A DNA stretch of 64,000 nucleotides from Sulfurimonas sp. (GCA_028044295.1 JAOFSE010000010.1:1-64000), one strand, 5' to 3'; positions 19,446-29,735 are shown, counted from the first letter of the stretch. The notes: generated by a model not told the origin, from the sequence alone. Numbers and translations: made by a program.

Positions 19446-21893
19446 ATGATTAAAAGTTTATTTATAGTTATAGTAGGAGCATTTATAGCGGGATGTTCTG
19501 CATTGAGTCCATTTCCAGAAGTCAACAAAATAAAAGGGGCAGAATATAAAAATGCCAAGATTTCCAAGCCATCAAACTACAAAGAAGTACAAAATGCTTT
19601 TAAAACATCCAAGCTTACACATGAGAGTTATTCAAGATGGTATGACAGGAAAGAGAAACTAGAACTTACAATAGTAGGCCCAGTTTATAAAAACCCATCT
19701 GAAAAAGAGTCAGAAGCATATACTAAGCTCAATAGTTTTTTAAAAAAACTGTCTCCTGAACTTTTAGAAAAACTTGGAGAAAATGAACTAGCTTCTCGTT
19801 ACTCAAAAATAAACTATGTGCCATATAAGCTAGGCTCTAAAGAAGACACAAAGTTTGAAGCAGTGTATGCTAATAAACTAGAGTCCAAAGATAAAATAAG
19901 TGATATTTTACAAAACATAAACTCTCAAGGAGTAGATACTCCAGAGCAGTCTTTAGCTATATGGATTAATCCTAAAGATCTAAAAAATAATATTTATACT
20001 CTAGAGGGGTATAAAGCAGTTAAAACAACTACAAAGAAAAGAAACTCATACTACTATCAACTTTCAAAACAAAACTCTAAAGGTGTAGAAGATGAAAATA
20101 TACTAAATGCAGTCTTAGCCATTCTAAAACTTTCTATTCCTGAGTATGTAAGTATTGATAGAAAAGATATGCTTAAAAATGGTGAAACATTTAGAATCAT
20201 AACAGATAATGATGAAGGTGGAACAACTGGGGAAGTATATAAACTAGAAGCCGATAGAGATATAAGCGAGTTAAAAAGGTTGAAAATAAAAACAAAAGAT
20301 GTTGAAAAACTTGCTGAAATAGATAAAGAGATTAAAGCTGTTAAAGAGTCAAAGAAATGGAGAGAGTATGAGACAAAACAACTTATTTATACGTCTGCAG
20401 TCTCACAAAATACGATCAACACTCTGTTTAGACACAAATATATTTCTCAAGCATATAGTCATAATACTTTAGATATTACACAAGCTAAAGAAGTTGGTGA
20501 ACCTATACATATGTCTTTAGTAGACCCATTCTTAATGATAGCTTTTGAACATTATAGAGTAGTTCTTAATGAACTTGGGATTAATGTTGGAACAATTAAA
20601 AGTATTGGAAAAGCTTATTATCTATTAGGAGAAAATAAGAACACTAAGTATAAAGATAAAAAAGTTAGTGGTGATGACTCATGGAAAGTTTTTTTCCTGC
20701 CAGGATTTAAACAAGCAATTATAGATGCTTCAAAAGAAGATGGAAAAGTAGAAGAGCTAACACAAAAAGGTGTGTTTTATGGAATGAGTACTCTAACAGA
20801 TGAAAATGCTTATAAAAAAGTTCATAAAAATGAGTATGTATCATTTGGAGTAGAAAGTAAACATATAACTTCAACTAAAAATGACATCATAGGACTTGGT
20901 GTTGGAAGCAATCTTATTAGTTACTATTTACAAGAGTCAAAGGAGATTAAGGTATGTGATTCTAGGAAAGGATTTGAATGTATAAGTTATCCTATTGGGA
21001 ATAGCTTACGTGGTAAAGACAACATTCTTACTGCTCTTTCATCTGATGAGTCTAAAGTGATCATATATGCTGATAAATTAAATAGTGACTCAATCATTCA
21101 AGTGCTCTCACTAGATAGTGGAAAAATAATACATCAAAAACAACAAATGACAAATCAAGGTTCATTTTTAATAGTCTCAGATGATGGAAGATACTTTGCT
21201 ATTTCAGGAAATGAACAGATAGAGCTTTATGATGCTAAAACGTACAGATTATTACATACATTTAAAGGAAGTACAACTCCTCCTGTTTTTAGCGATAAAG
21301 GAAATATCATTGCAATAGGTGGTTTAAGCTTAATTAGCCCAAATATGATTATAGAAGGTAGTCGTAAAGACTTTAAATTGGATATATATAGTACTGATCA
21401 GTACAATCTGATAAATAGTTATGAAGTTCCAAATGCTTACAGAAGAATTGTTGATAATATGGCTATTACAGTTACATCAGCTTTTACATTACCATTTTAT
21501 ATGCTTGAAGATGAAAAAGTGCTCTATTTTGGAATTGGTGCTAGTAGATGTGTAAAGTGGAATTATGAAACTGGTGTTAGTGAACAGAGTGACCAAATTC
21601 CAGGACAACCTATGTATGGAGCAATAGCTTTTACTATTCCAGGTCCTAACAAAAAATACCATCTCATAAATCATGTTTCAACGTCTAATGGGAGATTTTA
21701 CATATACGATAGAGATTCAAAACAATTTGATTTAAGTTACTTTTATGAAGGTATGGGCGTCCCAATATTTATGAAAAATGGTAGATATATCGTTTTGGAA
21801 AATAAAACTTTCAGGACATCGACAGAGCTTGTATCCACAGCTATTAAAGTTTATGATACTGCTATTCTAGATGTAGCGAAAGGGGAGTTCTAA
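19446..21893 (+). CDS. large lipoprotein, paralogue B
   Basis: Lipobox FIAGC; 'WYDRKEKLELTIVGPVYKNPSEKESEAY...LAIWINPKDLKNNIYTLEGYKAVK...IPEYVSIDRKDMLKNGETFRIITDNDEGGTTGEVYK'; C-terminus 'STAIKVYDTAILDVAKGEF'. Confidence 0.8.
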   Translation: MIKSLFIVIVGAFIAGCSALSPFPEVNKIKGAEYKNAKISKPSNYKEVQNAFKTSKLTHESYSRWYDRKEKLELTIVGPVYKNPSEKESEAYTKLNSFLKKLSPELLEKLGENELASRYSKINYVPYKLGSKEDTKFEAVYANKLESKDKISDILQNINSQGVDTPEQSLAIWINPKDLKNNIYTLEGYKAVKTTTKKRNSYYYQLSKQNSKGVEDENILNAVLAILKLSIPEYVSIDRKDMLKNGETFRIITDNDEGGTTGEVYKLEADRDISELKRLKIKTKDVEKLAEIDKEIKAVKESKKWREYETKQLIYTSAVSQNTINTLFRHKYISQAYSHNTLDITQAKEVGEPIHMSLVDPFLMIAFEHYRVVLNELGINVGTIKSIGKAYYLLGENKNTKYKDKKVSGDDSWKVFFLPGFKQAIIDASKEDGKVEELTQKGVFYGMSTLTDENAYKKVHKNEYVSFGVESKHITSTKNDIIGLGVGSNLISYYLQESKEIKVCDSRKGFECISYPIGNSLRGKDNILTALSSDESKVIIYADKLNSDSIIQVLSLDSGKIIHQKQQMTNQGSFLIVSDDGRYFAISGNEQIELYDAKTYRLLHTFKGSTTPPVFSDKGNIIAIGGLSLISPNMIIEGSRKDFKLDIYSTDQYNLINSYEVPNAYRRIVDNMAITVTSAFTLPFYMLEDEKVLYFGIGASRCVKWNYETGVSEQSDQIPGQPMYGAIAFTIPGPNKKYHLINHVSTSNGRFYIYDRDSKQFDLSYFYEGMGVPIFMKNGRYIVLENKTFRTSTELVSTAIKVYDTAILDVAKGEF

Positions 21894-23206
21894 TACTTCT
21901 TATTCAACTCTCTATACATATCAAAAAGGTACTCATTAAGTTCACTAGGACTTGATTCGTCGTGAAGTATTTTTATACGAGAGCCATTTTTATATAGCTT
22001 TGCTTTTATTTTGTATGTCTCTATAGTTGTTTCAAGTTGTTGAGAGTAGCTAGTGTATTTTTTTATATCAAATACTAACTTTGTGCTACTCTCTTTACTT
22101 ACGACACCTTTTGACTTGAAGTACTTTGTGATGTTACTTCGTTTATCTGAGTTGATCACTAGCTTGATTGCTTTAGCATTAACAACATTAGAGATTTTAA
22201 AAGGGACAACTTTTTTAGTACAGTCACCTTCACCTAAGCATCTCTCAATCACATCTTGATACTTACCAGTTTTGCCAAATATGTAAATGCCCTCAGAAGT
22301 CTCATCACTTAAGCCTTTTAAAGCTAGGTTTTTCTTGGATGCAATAATGTAAAACTTCACAGGTTTGTTCAGGTCTTCTTCGTAAGCCACAATTCTGTCT
22401 TCATCCTCATTACCAAAAGACAGGAGTTTCTCTTTTTTTACAAATGCTACTCTATTTGACTCATTTGGAAATATCATCTCCACATCAGAGCTAGTTTCAT
22501 AAAAAATATACATGTAGCCATCTTGATTGAGTGAAGCTTCTAGTTGTATGTATTCATCTGGCATGTAAATACTTTTGTTTATCGTTAAGTTGGAGAGTAT
22601 GAGTCCATTTATAAGCTTCTGGAGTCTTGTTTCTATTTTTTTGATGGTATCGTCTACAAAAGCGTTTCTTTTACCTTTAGCAAGTTCTAGGAAGTTTTTT
22701 GCTTTAAAGTACTCTTTATTCTCTATAGCTTTTAATGCCTTGTTTTTTAATGCTTGAAACTCTTGTTTGTCTTTTAACATTTCTCTTCGGATTCTATTTT
22801 CACCAACTCTATCTAAAAGTATAAGTACGTGTAGTCTAAAGTTCTCTTCGCTTTCATCTGACTCTATGAACTCTTTGAGGGGTTTCATATCTAGCATTAG
22901 CTGGTTTGTTTTTGCTTTTACATTTGTTGTAGTGTTAAGTGTTTTTTGATTATTTACTACTTTTTCATTCATTTCAAACGAAGAAGCTATGTTTACACCA
23001 AAGTACTCAGAGACAAAAGAGTAAGCGTTATGCATAGCATCCTCTTTTGCTAACTTTTCCATTCTAGCGTCATTAGTTACATACCAAGAAGATGTACCTC
23101 TAAAGTATTTTCCTTTTGTGTCAGGGTCTTTGATTATCCATTGTGGCATCTCATTGTCTGCACATAAAAGAAGTGTAAATAGCATAAAAAATATTGTACT
23201 TTTCAA
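21890..23206 (-). CDS. LPP20-like N-terminal region plus DUF4384-like domain, secreted
   Basis: 'MPQWIIKDPDTKGKYFRGTSSWYVTNDARMEKLAKEDAMHNAYSFVSEYFG'; 'NKSIYMPDEYIQLEASLNQDGYMYIFYETSSDVEMIFPN'. Confidence 0.65.
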   Translation of the reverse strand: MKSTIFFMLFTLLLCADNEMPQWIIKDPDTKGKYFRGTSSWYVTNDARMEKLAKEDAMHNAYSFVSEYFGVNIASSFEMNEKVVNNQKTLNTTTNVKAKTNQLMLDMKPLKEFIESDESEENFRLHVLILLDRVGENRIRREMLKDKQEFQALKNKALKAIENKEYFKAKNFLELAKGKRNAFVDDTIKKIETRLQKLINGLILSNLTINKSIYMPDEYIQLEASLNQDGYMYIFYETSSDVEMIFPNESNRVAFVKKEKLLSFGNEDEDRIVAYEEDLNKPVKFYIIASKKNLALKGLSDETSEGIYIFGKTGKYQDVIERCLGEGDCTKKVVPFKISNVVNAKAIKLVINSDKRSNITKYFKSKGVVSKESSTKLVFDIKKYTSYSQQLETTIETYKIKAKLYKNGSRIKILHDESSPSELNEYLFDMYRELNKKY

Positions 23207-23274
23207 TCATAATCCTATTAAAATATTTATTTGTTATAATAACACATTAAATTTTAAATTGTTAGGAATTAACT

Positions 23275-24552
23275 ATGATAAAAAAACTTTTTCTTATAAC
23301 TCTTACTAGTATTTCTATACTGCACGCTAGTTACTACACATCTTTGGATAGCCGTTTAAGCGAAGAAAAAGTACTAACTTTTGAAGATAAATCAACTTTA
23401 CATGTAACTTCTAATGGTGTAGAACTCAAGTCGTTTAAAGATAGTAGTTGGCTAAGCAACTCTAGTGAAATAAAAGAGTTTAGAGAGATACCTGATGATG
23501 GGAAAAAATATAGTGTTTATAACTTAGCATATGTTTTGAAAAATATAGTTTCAAAGAAAAAGTTTATCCTTAAAATTCCATCTGGATATCTAAGAGTTAA
23601 AACAGACCTTGATACAAAAGAGATATATTCACCATTGTTATCAAGAGATGTAAAAACAAGGTCTTATAGCTATGAAGTTGAAAAAGCTTATGACTCAAAT
23701 GGAAAAAAGATCAAGATAAAAAATGACGACATACTTACTAAGTACTTAGACAGAAATGGAAACCTAGTAGCACTTGAAGTAATGGATGAGGGTGTTAAAG
23801 GTGTAAAGAAAGTTTACTCTAAAGAGATTGCTCAGTATGAACAAGAAAAAGAGAAAAGACCAGTGTTTGCAAACAAATTTGATTTTGCTAATGAGACACT
23901 TTATCTAACTTACGTAAGTAAAGACGAGACATCTACAAAAAGAATGAATATCTCATATGAGATGAAAAAGAAAAATACAAAAGTAGTTTTAAAAGCTCCT
24001 ATCTCTCTTTTTGATCCAGAGTATAAAGGTACGAGTAGCAGTGAACACGTTGGTCTTTTTAGAGATACGAAAAAAGCACTCTTTGAGATGAAAAAAGTTC
24101 AAATAGTTGATGGTGGTATAGAACTTTCATGGTTGAACCATCCAAAAAAGAAAGTCGTACAAGTTCAGTATGTAAGTAATGGTGAAAAAGATAAAAAACT
24201 ATTATCAAAAGTATCAGGTCAACAGTTTTACTCTGTGGAAGGTATCATATATCTCGTTAGTTGGATGCACCTAAGCAACAAAGATAATCTTGTAGTAACT
24301 TTTATGAATGGATCACTTCCATTTGATGTAACTATGACAAAGACATCTGACAACTCTTATGAGATGCAGAAAAAGGGACAAACTATCTATGCGTATACTG
24401 TAAATAAAAATGGATTTGTAAAAAGCATAGACTACCCAGCATATAAGATAAACATAATGCTTGAAGATGCTCAAAATGACACTACTGTTGCAAATAAAAA
24501 GTACTTAGAAAACTTTGTAAGACAAAACAGCATTCACTATGTTAAGGATTAG
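23275..24552 (+). CDS. secreted protein of unknown function
   Basis: 425-aa ORF with signal peptide (MIKKLFLITLTSISILHASYY); no family recognised. Confidence 0.6.
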   Translation: MIKKLFLITLTSISILHASYYTSLDSRLSEEKVLTFEDKSTLHVTSNGVELKSFKDSSWLSNSSEIKEFREIPDDGKKYSVYNLAYVLKNIVSKKKFILKIPSGYLRVKTDLDTKEIYSPLLSRDVKTRSYSYEVEKAYDSNGKKIKIKNDDILTKYLDRNGNLVALEVMDEGVKGVKKVYSKEIAQYEQEKEKRPVFANKFDFANETLYLTYVSKDETSTKRMNISYEMKKKNTKVVLKAPISLFDPEYKGTSSSEHVGLFRDTKKALFEMKKVQIVDGGIELSWLNHPKKKVVQVQYVSNGEKDKKLLSKVSGQQFYSVEGIIYLVSWMHLSNKDNLVVTFMNGSLPFDVTMTKTSDNSYEMQKKGQTIYAYTVNKNGFVKSIDYPAYKINIMLEDAQNDTTVANKKYLENFVRQNSIHYVKD

Positions 24553-25647
24553 TACTTTGAGATTTTTACATGTAAGTTTATTTATTTTGATAGCTACTCT
24601 TTTTATAGGGTGTCAAAAAAACTGTTAAACCAGCTTCAAACAAGGCAGTCAGCACTCAAAAAGTTTCAGAAATGTCTGTGATGAGTATTTTAGATGATGC
24701 AGATGAAGAAGAAGAGACAGAATCTGACGACGGGAAAGAGTTGTATTTCTCAGACACTAAAGGAAAAGTCTTTTATACAAAACATAGTGGAAATAAAACA
24801 GAGTTTAGAACTCAAGTACTACTAAATGCACTATTTAGTGAAGCAAAAAGTTCTCTTCCAAAAGTTAGCCGTAAAAAGAAACTAAACATATCACTAGAAG
24901 TTGGAAAAAACTCTGTTTTAAGAGATGACATTTTAAATGCTGCTCAAAGCTTTATACTAAAAAACAGAAGATATCAACTTGCTAACACGGACTCAAAAAC
25001 TATGAAGATTTTAAGGCGTGTACTTAAGAGTGAGAAAGACAGTATCTATAACGGCAGAGCTTCCATAAAAACAAAGAAAAAATCTGACGTCATACTTTTT
25101 TTAAATGCTAAAAAGACTAAAGAGAAGATAATTATTAGAGCTAAAATTATCTCTAAAAAATGGAACTATCCTAGCTAAAAGAATTAATGAGAATTACATC
25201 ACAAACAGTGTCGCAAAAAACAAAGAGTGGGTAGAAGTAAATGTACCAAGAAACAATGGAGCAACTCAGAGCTTTGAAGTACTAAGAGATGCTGTTTCAC
25301 TTACGAAGTACTCTGGAGTTGTTTCTAATAAATCTGTATCTAACGTAGCATTTGTTGCTGCTAGTAGATACTGTCAAGAAAAACTTCAGTCTCAACTTAT
25401 GACTCCATATGTATTTGAAAACTCTAGAAAGTCTCTTTCTATCTCTCGTCCAACATCCCCTATTACCGTAGAGATAATTGCACCATACGATGAAGATGAA
25501 GAAGACATATACTACATAGCTGGTGATAATATTGATGGCGGAGATTCATCTATTATTACTTACCACTGGAACTCTGAGAAGTACTTCTCAGTATCAAATC
25601 TTTTTAAGTCTAAAAATGCAACTTTTAGATGTATGAGGGCAAAATAA
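24539..25647 (+). CDS. LpoB-like plus degenerate FGE-like lipoprotein; two single-A frameshifts (ORFs 24672..25178 and 25399..25647 are fragments)
   Basis: MLRISTLRFLHVSLFILIATLFIGC... from 24539; A7 at 24615-24621 and A6 at 25155-25160 each need one A removed; restored length is 369 codons; C-terminus 'MTPYVFENSRKSL...NATFRCMRAK' matches 29041 gene 'LSTPYVFEHARRNSL...DMGFRCYK'. Confidence 0.7.
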
Positions 25648-26501
25648 TGAAAATATTTTTAACACTACTAATGGTCTTTAGTCTCTCAAGTGCGAAAGAC
25701 AATATCTCTCTCTCCAAACTTTTAGTGAAGTTTCAAGGAAATGAGTTCAACCTTCTTTTAGCACCAAAACATATTGTAATGTCATCTAAAAAGAAAAAGA
25801 CTAAAAAGGCTGTAAACAAAGGCTATAAAAGAGCAGTTTCAGAACTTATAAGACTAGTAAAAATAAGAGACTTAGACCTAAATATAAAAGCTTTTAAGCC
25901 AAGTGGCTCAAACCTGCAACAGTACTTAGATGAGGATTCTCAAACATACTCAATACTAAAAGAGATGCTCATAGCACAGGTCACACTCAGTGAATCTTTT
26001 AAAGAAGATGAAGAGTTGTCATCAGTTGCCGAGAGTGTTAGTACTCAAGTAGATGCTAGTGATATAGATATGGACATGGACTTAGGTGATGATGCATTTG
26101 ATATTACAGATGACAAAGCTACAAGTGGTTCTATGGTAAATGTGTCTCCTGCGGAAGCTTTTAAGACTTCATTTGTGGAAATGAGTGAGCTTTACAACCA
26201 AGAGGTACTACAACTAAGCCAAGCACTACACCCTTTTAATGTAAAAGGAAAGCCAAAGATGAAAAATATTCACTCCGTTTTTGGTATGGCATTTTTTCCA
26301 ACTAAAAAAGGTGCTATAAAAAACATGAGAATTTACATAGTTCTTTGTAACATAAACACTGAACAACAACAAAGTGCACAAATAGTAGCAAAAGAGATAA
26401 ACACATTTAGATGGGACAGAAACCATCTCTACATCTCAGGTGCAACAGGAAAGATACTCAGACAAGTAGTTTCTGGTGTTTTAGGTGAGTCGTTTTTATA
26501 A
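25647..26501 (+). CDS. secreted protein of unknown function
   Basis: Signal peptide MKIFLTLLMVFSLSSA; TAATG overlap with preceding stop; no family recognised. Confidence 0.6.
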   Translation: MKIFLTLLMVFSLSSAKDNISLSKLLVKFQGNEFNLLLAPKHIVMSSKKKKTKKAVNKGYKRAVSELIRLVKIRDLDLNIKAFKPSGSNLQQYLDEDSQTYSILKEMLIAQVTLSESFKEDEELSSVAESVSTQVDASDIDMDMDLGDDAFDITDDKATSGSMVNVSPAEAFKTSFVEMSELYNQEVLQLSQALHPFNVKGKPKMKNIHSVFGMAFFPTKKGAIKNMRIYIVLCNINTEQQQSAQIVAKEINTFRWDRNHLYISGATGKILRQVVSGVLGESFL

Positions 26502-26520
26502 AATATACTAAGGAATATCA

Positions 26521-29010
26521 ATGAAAAAATTTCTACATGTAAGTTTCATAATCGCAGTTTTATTAACAATAGTAGGCTGTGGAGGTGGTGCCCCTAAAGT
26601 ATCACAACAACAAGCCCAAATAAAAAAACCAGCAAACTACGAAAAAGTACAAGCAGCTTTTAAAGACTCTTTGAATGTTTATAATTCTCATTCAAGATGG
26701 TATCAAGACAAAGAACAACTTGAACTTACTATTGTAGGACCCGTGTATAAAAACCCTATTGAAAAAGAGAGTAAGGCTTACAAGAAACTAGCAACACTAC
26801 TTAAAAAAATAGCTAAAGATAAAACTATACTAGATAAACTAAGTAACTCTGATATTTCCAAAAGATACTCTAAAGTAAACTATGTACCTTACAAGCTTGG
26901 TTCACAAGAAGATGCAACCTTTAGTGCTGTGTATGAACAACGTCTTGACAGTAAAGATAAACTAACTCAAACGCTTCAACAACTTGGGGGTAATGGTGTA
27001 GACAGAGTAGGACAAACATTAGCTATATGGATAAATTCTGATGATTTAAAAAACAACATGTACACTCTTGAAGGTTATAAAACTGTAAAGAACTCAACAA
27101 AGAACAGAAACTCAGCTTACTATCATCTATCTAAGGCAAAAAGTAATGGTACAAACAACCAAGAGATAATAAACGCTGTTCTTGCAACTCTACAACTTAG
27201 TATCCCAGAGTATGTAGCAATAGACAGAAAAGATATGTTAAAACAGGGTGAGACATTTAGAATCATTACTGATAACCCAGATGGTACAGCTACTGGTAAA
27301 GTATATAAGTTTGATATTGAATCTGAAGTTGATAATCTAAATGAAGAAAAAGCAAAAACAACAGATCTAAATAAACTAAAAGAACTTGATCGTCAGATAG
27401 TAGCAGTAAAAGCCTCAAAAGCATGGCGGGAATATGAAACAAAACAACTTCTTTATACTACACCAGTTAACCAAGAGGATATAAACGTATTAAATAAATA
27501 CAAATATACAAATACAACTAAGACATTTAACCAACTCACAACAACTGATGCAAATGAAATTAGTAAAGCACTTCACTATGCATTACCAGACCCATTTTTA
27601 ATGGTTACGTTTGAGCAATATAGAATGTTACTAAATCAACTTGAAATGAATATAGGTGGTATAGATAACGTTCTAAAGGCCCATTACATTAGAGGAATTA
27701 ATGCAAAAGAATCAAAAGAAAAACTTTCAAATAATGTTTCAGATGCTCTATACGACTTTTCTCTAAATATTCCTATAATTCAATACGTAACAATTGGGCA
27801 TATGGCATATGATGCTCTTGACGATGCTGAAGCGGTGAATAGGATAGTAGAAGATAAACAGTACTCATATTTCTTTGGATGTAGTAAACATAATGTCAAA
27901 AATGAAGGTTTACAGCTAATAAACAAGGTAAATCTTGCCAATATAGACTTTGGTTTAGTTCTTAGAGAAAATAATAATGATGAATTTATATACACAGCTA
28001 TCAATAAAGATGAAACACTAATCTTTACAGTAAATAAAAAGAAAAACGGGCAACAAATAGGTTATTTAAAAGATGTTTTAACTATGAGAACCCTTCAAGA
28101 GTTTCATAATTTACCAAAAATAAATCGGGTTTTTGAATTTAAAACTTTCTCAAGAAAAATGTATCAAAAAATTCAGTTTGGAGCTAATAATCATACTGTA
28201 CTTTTATTTACAGGTAGAAATATTGAACTATATGATTTAAAACAAAATAAAGTAGTGCGTACTTTCAGTAATGGAGGTGAAGATGTTAAATTTATGAAGG
28301 TAAGCCCTAATGGAAAATACCTGTTGGCAGGTTTATCTGGAAAAATAAGGCTATGGAACTATAAAACAGCACAACTTTTAAAAGAATTTTCTAAAGACAC
28401 GGATATAGCAGGACTTTTCAAAAAAACTTTAATACCATCTGGGTACTTCTTTACTTATGGTCTTCTTGAGGATGACCCTCAAGACTATTTGAAAGCTAAC
28501 TTTACCAAAGATAATGAAATTTTATTTTTTGGAAACAAAATTTCATTAATAGATCCAGAAACATTAAGAAGAAGTGTACTCGTAGAAACTGATAGTATGT
28601 GGCAAGATGGTTATATAACAGATGAAAATATATTAAAAGCACAAAAGATTAATACTACTATGACAACTAAAAAACAAAGTAAAGGTGCTTCTCAAACAAT
28701 TTCCTTTGACATGAAAACAAAAAAAACCATAAAGTCTATGGACTTGCCTGGTATTACTGTATATGATTTCTTTTTAGATTCAAGAAATGAAAGAGCATTA
28801 ACAATGGATGAAGGAACTATGGTGGGAAATGGTGAAAATTTAAATATTATAGATATTAAAACTGGAGAAATAATATATAATATTTTACTTACTGGATATC
28901 CAAATATGGTTATACCAAGTTCAAAAGGAAGATTTTTAACGGTATATACTGATGAAAGTACAAGTTTTTTTGACCTTTCATTTTTAGATATTGCGAGTAA
29001 AGAGTATTAA
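26521..29010 (+). CDS. large lipoprotein, paralogue C
   Basis: Lipobox TIVGC; 'WYQDKEQLELTIVGPVYKNPIEKESKAY...LAIWINSDDLKNNMYTLEGYKTVK...IPEYVAIDRKDMLKQGETFRIITDNPDGTATGKVYK'; propeller-like 'VRTFSNGGEDVKFMKVSPNGKYLLAGLSGKIRLWNYKTAQLLKEF'. Confidence 0.8.
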   Translation: MKKFLHVSFIIAVLLTIVGCGGGAPKVSQQQAQIKKPANYEKVQAAFKDSLNVYNSHSRWYQDKEQLELTIVGPVYKNPIEKESKAYKKLATLLKKIAKDKTILDKLSNSDISKRYSKVNYVPYKLGSQEDATFSAVYEQRLDSKDKLTQTLQQLGGNGVDRVGQTLAIWINSDDLKNNMYTLEGYKTVKNSTKNRNSAYYHLSKAKSNGTNNQEIINAVLATLQLSIPEYVAIDRKDMLKQGETFRIITDNPDGTATGKVYKFDIESEVDNLNEEKAKTTDLNKLKELDRQIVAVKASKAWREYETKQLLYTTPVNQEDINVLNKYKYTNTTKTFNQLTTTDANEISKALHYALPDPFLMVTFEQYRMLLNQLEMNIGGIDNVLKAHYIRGINAKESKEKLSNNVSDALYDFSLNIPIIQYVTIGHMAYDALDDAEAVNRIVEDKQYSYFFGCSKHNVKNEGLQLINKVNLANIDFGLVLRENNNDEFIYTAINKDETLIFTVNKKKNGQQIGYLKDVLTMRTLQEFHNLPKINRVFEFKTFSRKMYQKIQFGANNHTVLLFTGRNIELYDLKQNKVVRTFSNGGEDVKFMKVSPNGKYLLAGLSGKIRLWNYKTAQLLKEFSKDTDIAGLFKKTLIPSGYFFTYGLLEDDPQDYLKANFTKDNEILFFGNKISLIDPETLRRSVLVETDSMWQDGYITDENILKAQKINTTMTTKKQSKGASQTISFDMKTKKTIKSMDLPGITVYDFFLDSRNERALTMDEGTMVGNGENLNIIDIKTGEIIYNILLTGYPNMVIPSSKGRFLTVYTDESTSFFDLSFLDIASKEY

Positions 29011-29040
29011 AACTATATATTTCAAAAAAGGAAAGTAGAA

Positions 29041-29697
29041 ATGAAAATAATACTACTTATTATAAGTATTTTAGTAGCTTTTAGTGGCTGTCAAAAGACA
29101 AATGTACAAGCTCCTAAAAAGGTTATAGTTCTAGAACCTAAAGAACAAGTAGATATGAGTAGTCTTTTTGAAGCGGAAAAAGAAGAAGAAGACGATAGTC
29201 TTTACTTTCAAGGTTCTAAAGGCAAGGTTTATGATGCTAGCACATCATCATCACAGCTAAAATGGCTAAGAGTGAGAGTACCTCACACTAACAGTAGAAA
29301 TGGCACAACTTTTAAAGTAATGTCTAGAGTAGTTACAAAAAAAGAGTTCTTGGGAAGTGGTTCAACAAAAGAGCCCATGACAAACATAAGCTACGAAGCT
29401 GCTAACAACTTTTGTAGTGTGAAGTTTGATGGAGCAGTTCTCTCAACTCCATATGTGTTTGAACATGCAAGAAGAAATAGCCTACTTAAAAAGCCGAAAA
29501 ACAAAGACTTCATCGAGATGGTAGCTCCCGTAGACTATGAAGACTTTGATGATACTTTTAAGAGAAAAGGTGATAAGTTAGAGTCTTCAGATGAAGATGT
29601 GTCTACTATGATTATATTTAGATGGGACACTCAAAAGTATTACACTATTTCATTAAGCTATAAGTCATCAGACATGGGCTTTAGATGCTATAAGTAG
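29041..29697 (+). CDS. lipoprotein with degenerate FGE-like domain
   Basis: Lipobox AFSGC; 'WLRVRVPHTNS...EPMTNISYEAANNFCSVKFDGAVLSTPYVFEHARR...DMGFRCYK'. Confidence 0.6.
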   Translation: MKIILLIISILVAFSGCQKTNVQAPKKVIVLEPKEQVDMSSLFEAEKEEEDDSLYFQGSKGKVYDASTSSSQLKWLRVRVPHTNSRNGTTFKVMSRVVTKKEFLGSGSTKEPMTNISYEAANNFCSVKFDGAVLSTPYVFEHARRNSLLKKPKNKDFIEMVAPVDYEDFDDTFKRKGDKLESSDEDVSTMIIFRWDTQKYYTISLSYKSSDMGFRCYK

Positions 29698-29735
29698 TGA
29701 CCATTCATTAACCACTAATTGTTATACTTTTGCCA

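Noticed and set aside
24672-25178. Stand-alone cytoplasmic 168-aa protein
   Set aside because: Fragment of the frameshifted lipoprotein 24539-25647, which has an in-frame leader upstream
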